Part shown: positions 55,055 to 61,119 of the stretch, one piece after another
How positions within the stretch are numbered: the first letter of the stretch is position 1
Layout: each line of letters opens with the position of its first letter
NCBI GenBank assembly: GCA_051418075.1
Contig: JBPRGG010000052.1
Coordinates: 1-64,000, forward strand
Reading direction: 5' to 3'
DNA from: JBPRGG01 sp051418075
GTDB lineage: Bacteria > Bacteroidota > Bacteroidia > Cytophagales > Cyclobacteriaceae
DNA: 64,000 nt
Notes under the pieces: model-generated
Told to the model about the DNA's origin: nothing
The model's input: the letters and a program-made list of their open reading frames with translations, nothing else
Database searches by the model: none
Position numbers and translations under genes: made by a program

Positions 55055-56104
55055 CTAAAAAACCAGTTCATTTAAATAATTAGTAACGAGTACAGGTTTT
55101 GGCAGGTTGTCCAATTCCTCTAACGAATATAATTGAAGATCATTTTTTTTTGTAAACTTAATAAGCAATTCCGGATTAACCACCGAACATAAATGAAACT
55201 GAGCATGTATAACCTGATGAGTCAGGATATGTCTGATCGGAGCGGAGGTATCAATGATTCGCAGCCCGGAAGGCAGATCTGCATCTGTCAATTCAGGCAG
55301 ATCCGGAGATTTCTCAATTAGGAAGGGGTTATAAAGCCCCTGCCAGATATCCTTCTCCATCCTCTTGCGAAAATAAAATTGGTCATTTTCATTAATCATC
55401 AGGTAATGAAAGATTCTTTTCCTGGATTTGATTTTTTTTTGTTTTACCGGTAAAGCCTGCTGCTGTTGATGCTGGTAAGCATAACAGTCAAGCCGAAAAA
55501 TACAGTTATTGCAATCAGGTAGTCCGGGAGTACAGTAAAGAGCGCCAAATTCCATCATAGCCTGATTGAAAATATCTGGTTGGTCTGAAGGGATCAGTTG
55601 CTGGGCCAGTTCAAAAAAAACTTTTTTCCCCTTGGAACTGCTAATTTCCTCACGGATTCCAAAAATCCGGGACAATACCCTGAAGACATTACCATCCAAT
55701 ACCGGGACCGTTTGAAGATAAGAAAATGAGGCAATTGCGGCGGCAGTATAGCTGCCAATTCCTTTTAATTTTTGCAGCTCCTTGTAAGATTTTGGGAAAA
55801 TACCCTGGTATTTGGTTTGTAATGTTTGCGCACAATAATGTAAATTCCTGGCCCTGGAATAGTATCCCAGCCCTTGCCACAGCCTCAAAACATCCTCAGG
55901 ATCTGCCTTGGCCAGCGCCTGAAGGGTAGGGAATTTCTTTATAAATTTCTGGTAATAAGGTAGTCCCTGATCAATTCTGGTTTGTTGTAAAATAATTTCT
56001 GAAAGCCAGATCAGATAAGGATCATTGGTGTTTCTCCAGGGAAGATCCCTTTTATGCTGTTGATACCAATTGATAATCTTACTAACAAAACCTTTGTGAT
56101 CCAA
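55055..56104 (-). CDS. mutY: A/G-specific adenine DNA glycosylase MutY
   Basis: Base-excision repair enzyme that removes adenine opposite 8-oxoguanine. RDLPWRNTNDPYLIWLSEIILQQTRI opens the domain; the helix-hairpin-helix is KLKGIGSYTAAAIASF with the catalytic Asp in VPVLDGNV. The iron-sulfur ligands are spaced C-x6-C-x2-C-x5-C in CTPGLPDCNNCIFRLDC. The NUDIX-like C-terminal domain (230-349) is present. The start is TTG at 56104, as the conserved N-terminus leaves no room for a later start. Confidence 0.96.
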   Translation of the reverse strand: MDHKGFVSKIINWYQQHKRDLPWRNTNDPYLIWLSEIILQQTRIDQGLPYYQKFIKKFPTLQALAKADPEDVLRLWQGLGYYSRARNLHYCAQTLQTKYQGIFPKSYKELQKLKGIGSYTAAAIASFSYLQTVPVLDGNVFRVLSRIFGIREEISSSKGKKVFFELAQQLIPSDQPDIFNQAMMEFGALYCTPGLPDCNNCIFRLDCYAYQHQQQQALPVKQKKIKSRKRIFHYLMINENDQFYFRKRMEKDIWQGLYNPFLIEKSPDLPELTDADLPSGLRIIDTSAPIRHILTHQVIHAQFHLCSVVNPELLIKFTKKNDLQLYSLEELDNLPKPVLVTNYLNELVF

Positions 56105-56256
56105 TTTTAAATTTTTATATTTTTTTTTTACTGTTGTAAATGTACTTTATTTTTTAATTTTTGTTTTTTCTTTCAAATTTCACATTTTAACTTTAAGATC
56201 AAAAATAATTGGTTATTAAGTCTTTAGGAATATTTGTAAACTAAAATTTAAAAGTT

Positions 56257-56562
56257 GTGACAAAAGCAGATGTAATCTCCCAGATCGCAGAACAGACTGG
56301 TATTGACAAAGCGGATGTTCAAGTTACTGTTGAAGCCTTTTTTAGCGTTATTAAAAACTCTATGGCTGAAGGTGACAACATCTATGTTAGAGGTTTTGGA
56401 AGTTTCGTTAATAAAAAACGGGCAAAGAAAATTGCCAGAAACATTTCCGAAAATACTGCCATAGTAATTGATGAACATTATGTGCCCAGTTTCAAACCTT
56501 CAAAAGTTTTTATTGAAAAAATAAAAACCAGTATTAAGGTAAGTCAAAATAATTCTCATTAA
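56257..56562 (+). CDS. HU-family DNA-binding protein
   Basis: Nucleoid protein of 101 residues with the HU/IHF fold: MTKADVISQIAEQTGIDKADV, YVRGFGSFVNKKRAKKIARN and VPSFKPSKVFIEKIK. The start is GTG at 56257; no ATG lies upstream in frame. It is divergent from mutY and followed by a terminator. Other HU paralogues are normal in this phylum, so its specific role is not fixed. Confidence 0.94.
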   Translation: MTKADVISQIAEQTGIDKADVQVTVEAFFSVIKNSMAEGDNIYVRGFGSFVNKKRAKKIARNISENTAIVIDEHYVPSFKPSKVFIEKIKTSIKVSQNNSH

Positions 56563-56572
56563 TATATAAACT

Positions 56573-56620
56573 CTGGCTGGCTTTAATTACTTTTACAGTT
56601 TTTCAAGCAAGCCAGGTTTT
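56573..56620 (+). terminator. Terminator hairpin abutting the next gene's start codon
   Basis: Arms CTGGCT-G-GCTT (56573-56583) and AAGC-A-AGCCAG (56605-56615), ten pairs with one mismatch, followed by GTTTTT. The TPR gene's ATG is at 56624, so its ribosome-binding region (AGG at 56614-56616) lies in the hairpin's right arm. Confidence 0.7.
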
Positions 56621-56623
56621 TAT

Positions 56624-57451
56624 ATGTTGATCAAGAGAGTTGTTTTAGTAATTATTGCTGTTGGTTTAATTATTTTTCTCTACACTTTACCACGGGTAGT
56701 GGTCAATGATGATTCAATGACGGATAGTGAAGATGGCTCTGAAACTGAAGTTGCCTCAACTACGCCTTCCTCTATTGAGCTGAATGAAGCAGAGCAAAGT
56801 GAGTTAATAAATCTCAGGGAAAATTTTTTATCTAGCACGAATAATGAAAAAAGTGCTATATTTGCAGACTCTTTAGCAGAACTCTATCAAAACTTAGGTG
56901 TTTATGATAGTGCAGCCTGGTACTATACCTGGTTGGCAGAGAATTCTGGCAGTGAGAAGTTGGAATACTTTTTGCAGGCAGGTAACATGTATTATCTGTT
57001 ATTTGAACAAGCTCAAAATGCCGAAAATGCACAGGCTTATGCTAAAAAGGCGCAGGCATTTTATGAAGATATTTTGCTTCAGCAACCTGCCCGGGCTGAT
57101 GTGAAGAACAAATTGGCTATGACCTATATTGTTTCTTCCAACCCGATGACAGGTGTTATGATGCTTCGTGAAATTGTGGAACAAGATCCTGATAACCAGG
57201 AGGCTTTATTCAATTTAGGAGTACTGTCTATTCAATCATCACAATATGACAGGGCAGTGGAGCGTTTAGAACGTTTAATTGAATTAAATCCTGATCATAT
57301 ACAGGCTCATTTTTATTTAGGCATGAGCTATTTTGAATTAGGACAGACTGAAGAAGCCAGAACACAATTTGAAATGGTTAAAAACCTGGATGCAGACCCG
57401 GAAATTCAGGCGGCTGTAGATAATTATTTGGACCAGCTGGGAAGAAATTAA
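56624..57451 (+). CDS. Membrane-anchored TPR protein
   Basis: A 275-residue protein with an N-terminal membrane helix (residues 2-24), an acidic linker, and TPR repeats from about 70 to 270. The clearest is the pair NQEALFNLGVLSIQSSQYD and IQAHFYLGMSYFELGQTEEA. Likely a periplasm- or membrane-side scaffold. It lies between HU and the RNase G region, an order that I recall as common in Cytophagales. No catalytic motif. Confidence 0.85.
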   Translation: MLIKRVVLVIIAVGLIIFLYTLPRVVVNDDSMTDSEDGSETEVASTTPSSIELNEAEQSELINLRENFLSSTNNEKSAIFADSLAELYQNLGVYDSAAWYYTWLAENSGSEKLEYFLQAGNMYYLLFEQAQNAENAQAYAKKAQAFYEDILLQQPARADVKNKLAMTYIVSSNPMTGVMMLREIVEQDPDNQEALFNLGVLSIQSSQYDRAVERLERLIELNPDHIQAHFYLGMSYFELGQTEEARTQFEMVKNLDADPEIQAAVDNYLDQLGRN

Positions 57452-57504
57452 TGATAGTTTGTTTAAAATATTAAAATATTAAAAAATTATAAAATATATA
57501 AATT

Positions 57505-57594
57505 ATGCCTTGTGGTAAAAAAAGAAAGAGACATAAGATAGCGACACACAAAAGAAAGAAGCGTCTTAGAAAAAATCGACACAAGAAGAAATAG
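57505..57594 (+). CDS. 29-residue AURKAIP1/COX24-domain ribosomal peptide (bS22/mS38-like)
   Basis: A tiny ORF too short for normal gene callers: ATG at 57505, stop TAG at 57592. It begins MPCGKKRKRHKIATHKRKKR and ends RKNRHKKK; over half of its residues are Lys, Arg or His. The pattern fits the DUF1713 tail shared with mitochondrial mS38 (AURKAIP1/COX24) and mycobacterial bS22, which binds the small ribosomal subunit near the decoding centre. Peptides of this kind are conserved in Bacteroidota, often beside RNase E/G. AAATTATAAAATAT upstream gives no good Shine-Dalgarno, as usual in this phylum. Confidence 0.8.
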   Translation: MPCGKKRKRHKIATHKRKKRLRKNRHKKK

Positions 57595-57669
57595 TAGGCT
57601 TCTTGTTATAGGTTATCTATACAACATCATATAAGAAGGGATTAATTGTGAATTTTAATTAGTAAGGAA

Positions 57670-59223
57670 TTGAGTAATGAGCTAATAATAAACTCAACTC
57701 AAAAAGGATGTCGTATAGCCCTTTTAAAAAATAAATCTTTGGTAGAGTTCCATCATGAACAAGATGGAAATCAGTTTAAGGTTGGAGATATTTATTTGGG
57801 AACAGTAAAAAAACTGGTTCCTGGTCTTAATGCTGCATTCATAGACATTGGCTATGAAAAAGATGCATTCCTGCATTATTTAGACCTGGGGCCGCAAATA
57901 CGTTCTCTCAATAAATTTTCTAAATATGCTTTAACCCGAAAAAATGCTACGCACAAGTTAACCAGGTTCAAAAAAGAACCTGATATTGATAAACTGGGTA
58001 AAATTTCCCAGGTGTTGTCAAAAAATCAGCAGATACTTGTTCAGGTAGTAAAAGAACCTATTTCAACTAAAGGGCCGCGGCTTTCCTGCGAGTTGTCAAT
58101 TGCCGGGAGGTACGTCGTATTGGTACCTTTCTCCAACGCAGTAAATATTTCAAAAAAGATAGTCAGCAGTGATGAAAGAAAACGGCTTGTAAGGCTGTTA
58201 TCTTCCATTAAGCCGGATAATTTTGGTATTATCATTCGAACAGTGGCTGAGAATAAGGATGTGGCTGAACTGGACCGCGATCTGCGCAATCTGGTTAATA
58301 TCTGGGAAGAAGGAATTAAAAAACTTAAGCGTTCCAAAGCCCCTGAAAAAATTATCGGGGAGATGAATCGCACCTCTTCTATTCTGAGAGATATGTTGAA
58401 TGAATCATTCGACAATATCATGGTGGATGATCGTAGCATTTTTGATGAAGTACGTTCTTACATACAAACCATCGCACCGGAAAAGGAGAAGATTGTTAAA
58501 TTATATAATGGGAAGGCTAAGGTTTTTGAGAATTATGGCATTGAAAAACAACTGAAAAGCCTATTTGGAAAATCAGTTAGTTTGCCCTATGGCGGTTATC
58601 TGATAATAGAACATACCGAGGCGCTCCACTCCATTGATGTAAACAGCGGAAACAAATCCAATGCAGAAGAAGATCAGGAATCTACTGCTTTAAAAGTAAA
58701 TACAGAAGCGGCTAAAGAAATTGCCCGTCAGTTGCGGTTAAGAGACATGGGAGGCATTATCGTTATTGATTTTATTGATATGCGCAACCCGGAAAATAAA
58801 CGCCGGCTATATGATAAGATGAAGGAGGTGATGAAGGCTGACCGTTCCAAATTTACGGTGCTGCCTCTGACTAAATTCGGACTGATGCAAATCACCCGCC
58901 AAAGGGTTAGGCCGGAGTTAAATATCATCACCCACGAAAAATGTCCCACCTGTAACGGTACAGGATCCATAACTGCTTCTATATTGGTATCTGATCAAAT
59001 CGAGCGAAACCTGGAATATATCCTGCTGAAACAAAATGAAAAGGGTATTTCGATTTCTGTACATCCCTATTTAAGTGCCTATTTCACCAAAGGTTTGATC
59101 AGCAAAAGGATCCAGTGGTTATTCAAGTTTAATCGCTGGGTAAAAATAGAAGAAGATTCTTCCCTGGGAATCACAGAATATGTTTTTCGAAGTAAGGACG
59201 GAGAGGAAATCGAAGTGATGTAA
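57670..59223 (+). CDS. rng: Ribonuclease E/G family protein
   Basis: Endoribonuclease of 517 residues for RNA processing and decay. It starts at TTG 57670 (MSNELIINSTQKGCRIALL) with AGTAAGGA just upstream. The S1 domain is at 35-130 (VGDIYLGTVKKLVPGLNAAFIDIGYEKDAFLH). Catalytic aspartates are in HSIDVNSG and IVIDFIDMRN, and the zinc-link is CPTCNGTG. It is RNase G-sized, lacking the long C-terminal tail of RNase E. A strong terminator follows. Confidence 0.96.
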   Translation: MSNELIINSTQKGCRIALLKNKSLVEFHHEQDGNQFKVGDIYLGTVKKLVPGLNAAFIDIGYEKDAFLHYLDLGPQIRSLNKFSKYALTRKNATHKLTRFKKEPDIDKLGKISQVLSKNQQILVQVVKEPISTKGPRLSCELSIAGRYVVLVPFSNAVNISKKIVSSDERKRLVRLLSSIKPDNFGIIIRTVAENKDVAELDRDLRNLVNIWEEGIKKLKRSKAPEKIIGEMNRTSSILRDMLNESFDNIMVDDRSIFDEVRSYIQTIAPEKEKIVKLYNGKAKVFENYGIEKQLKSLFGKSVSLPYGGYLIIEHTEALHSIDVNSGNKSNAEEDQESTALKVNTEAAKEIARQLRLRDMGGIIVIDFIDMRNPENKRRLYDKMKEVMKADRSKFTVLPLTKFGLMQITRQRVRPELNIITHEKCPTCNGTGSITASILVSDQIERNLEYILLKQNEKGISISVHPYLSAYFTKGLISKRIQWLFKFNRWVKIEEDSSLGITEYVFRSKDGEEIEVM

Positions 59224-59232
59224 ATCCTTATT

Positions 59233-59274
59233 TGTACAAAAGGTTTAATTCAATTATCCTTTTGTACATTTTTT
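59233..59274 (+). terminator. Terminator after RNase E/G
   Basis: Perfect 11-base stem TGTACAAAAGG (59233-59243) / CCTTTTGTACA (59258-59268), then six T. Confidence 0.88.
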
Positions 59275-59383
59275 CTATTAAAAGTCGATAAAAATCATTT
59301 TAAACGTAGCATATTTTTCTAATTTTTTCAAACAAACCGCCTCATAGTTCAGTTTAAAATATCATTACGAAATTTATATATAG

Positions 59384-59416
59384 TTTTTCATTATCCGCTG
59401 ATTATTGGTAATTTTG
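59384..59416 (+). promoter_or_regulatory. Bacteroidota-type promoter for the ECF sigma gene
   Basis: TTTTTC (59384-59389), 19-base spacer, TAATTTTG (59409-59416). The -7 element matches TAnnTTTG exactly. The predicted start of transcription is near 59423, 38 bases before the ATG. Confidence 0.5.
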
Positions 59417-59460
59417 TAATGTAAGTTAAATTTATTATATATTTTATCATTTGAAGTTTG

Positions 59461-60018
59461 ATGGCCTTATTAAACAGAAATAAAAATTTAATAAAAAAAC
59501 TGAAAAATGGTGACGTTAAGGCATTAAATATAATTTTTAATAAATATCGACAAAGTATTTTTTACTTTACGTACCAGCATATCCGATCTAAAGAAGATAC
59601 GGAAGAACTTATTTTGGATGTTTTTTTAAAAATCTGGGAGAATAGAGAGCAAATCAATGAAGACTTATCGTTTGATAACTATATATATACCATCACTAAA
59701 AACAACCTGATTAACTTTTTACGAAAAAAGTCACCTGTGTTTACAGGTCTTGATTTTTGTACACCAGAATCTATCACAGACCACCAGACAGAAGAAAGTA
59801 TCTACCTTAATGACCTGAGTGCTTTAACAAAAATTGCTATCAGCAACCTTCCTCCGAAAAGACAACAGATTTTTGAATTGAGCCGATTATCAGGATTATC
59901 TAATCAGGAAATAGCCAAAAAAATGAATATATCCGTTAAGACGGTAGAAGCACAGATGACAAAGGCATTACATTTTTTAAAAAAATACCTGCATTCTAAT
60001 TCAGATTACATTTCTTAA
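59461..60018 (+). CDS. ECF RNA polymerase sigma factor (Bacteroidota FecI-like)
   Basis: Sigma-70 factor of 185 residues, started at the ATG at 59461 rather than the TTG one codon earlier. Region 2 is FNKYRQSIFYFTYQHIRSKEDTEELILDVFLKIWENR; region 4 is LPPKRQQIFELSRLSGLSNQEIAKKMNISVKTVEAQM. It is followed by a fecR gene and an STN-bearing SusC-type receptor, the standard surface-signalling cassette, in which substrate binding outside frees the sigma factor. Confidence 0.94.
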   Translation: MALLNRNKNLIKKLKNGDVKALNIIFNKYRQSIFYFTYQHIRSKEDTEELILDVFLKIWENREQINEDLSFDNYIYTITKNNLINFLRKKSPVFTGLDFCTPESITDHQTEESIYLNDLSALTKIAISNLPPKRQQIFELSRLSGLSNQEIAKKMNISVKTVEAQMTKALHFLKKYLHSNSDYIS

Positions 60019-60021
60019 GCT

Positions 60022-60050
60022 ACAATATTAAAAATATTGTAAATATTTTT
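60022..60050 (+). terminator. Weak hairpin between sigma and fecR
   Basis: ACAATATT (60022-60029) / AATATTGT (60033-60040), 8 perfect pairs with a 3-base loop, then AAATATTTTT. AT-only pairs make it weak; it may lower fecR expression. A small GGGG/CCCC hairpin (60061-60072) follows. Confidence 0.4.
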
Positions 60051-60102
60051 GGGATAGTAAGGGGTGATCCCCCAAATTGGTGTATATATTATTAAGACCT
60101 AA

Positions 60103-61083
60103 ATGTTTCCAAAAATGAAGGAAGAACTCCTGAAAAAATTTTATAAAGATCAATGCACACCTGAGGAAGTAGAACAGGTAAGGGCTTGGATTATAGAAGG
60201 AAAGCATGAGGAGCACACAGAAAAATTACTTAAAAAGTTTTGGCAGAGAAAAAATAATCCTAGATCAGATGATTTTATTGATTATGAAGGTGTTTGGCAG
60301 AGACTTATTACTTTTATAGGCGCTGATTCTCCGACCAAATTGATAAGCACCCCAAAATCCGTTTATTATAAAATTGCGGCTTCAGTTTTAATTATTGGGA
60401 TAGCTTCTCTTGCATATTTTCTTCTTTTTGATTCTTATCAGGTTGTTTCTACCCAATATGGGCAAATTAAAAATGTGACACTTCCTGACGGGTCCATTGT
60501 GAAACTGAATGCTAATACTTCCCTGAAGTATCATAGCAATTTCGCCGAACAAACTGAGAGAGTAGTTTGGCTGGATGGTGAAGCTTTTTTTGATGTGAAA
60601 CATCAGGAAGACAATCGCAAATTCATGGTTAGAACAGTAAATATGAACATAGAAGTTGTGGGAACAGCATTTAACGTAACTCAAAGGAAAGGTCGTACCA
60701 AAGTAATATTAAACTCAGGCCGGGTGAAACTGGATATGTCGAATTCCAGCAACAAAGCTAAAGAATTATGGATGAATCCGGGAGAATTAGTGGAGTTTGA
60801 TCAGAAAGATCAGGTCATTACCAAAAAGAAAATTGATCCGGAAATTCTGACTTCCTGGAGAAATAATGTTTTGCATTTCAGAGAAAAAACGTTACAGGAA
60901 ATATCCGTATTAATTGAGGAAAATTTTGGTAAAAAAGTATTGTTCGATAATAAAGATTTGGCAAAACTTACTTTTACCGGATCTAATCCGGCAGATGATC
61001 TGGAATTACTGCTTAAGACTTTGGCTCTGTCTTTTGATCTGAAGATTGTTCAAGAAAATAATGAAATTATTATTTCAGAATAA
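60103..61083 (+). CDS. FecR-family anti-sigma factor
   Basis: Inner-membrane regulator of 326 residues. The N-terminal cytoplasmic domain (1-85) should bind the sigma factor; a membrane helix lies at about 88-108. The FecR domain (115-215) shows VTLPDGSIVKLNANTSLKY, VWLDGEAFFDVKH and VVGTAFNVTQRKGRTKV; the last 75 residues are DUF4974-like. It lies 84 bases after the sigma gene and 36 before the receptor gene. It relays the signal from the receptor's STN domain. Confidence 0.94.
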   Translation: MFPKMKEELLKKFYKDQCTPEEVEQVRAWIIEGKHEEHTEKLLKKFWQRKNNPRSDDFIDYEGVWQRLITFIGADSPTKLISTPKSVYYKIAASVLIIGIASLAYFLLFDSYQVVSTQYGQIKNVTLPDGSIVKLNANTSLKYHSNFAEQTERVVWLDGEAFFDVKHQEDNRKFMVRTVNMNIEVVGTAFNVTQRKGRTKVILNSGRVKLDMSNSSNKAKELWMNPGELVEFDQKDQVITKKKIDPEILTSWRNNVLHFREKTLQEISVLIEENFGKKVLFDNKDLAKLTFTGSNPADDLELLLKTLALSFDLKIVQENNEIIISE

Positions 61084-61119
61084 CTTATAGAACCATTTTT
61101 TATTTAATCTCTAAAAATT

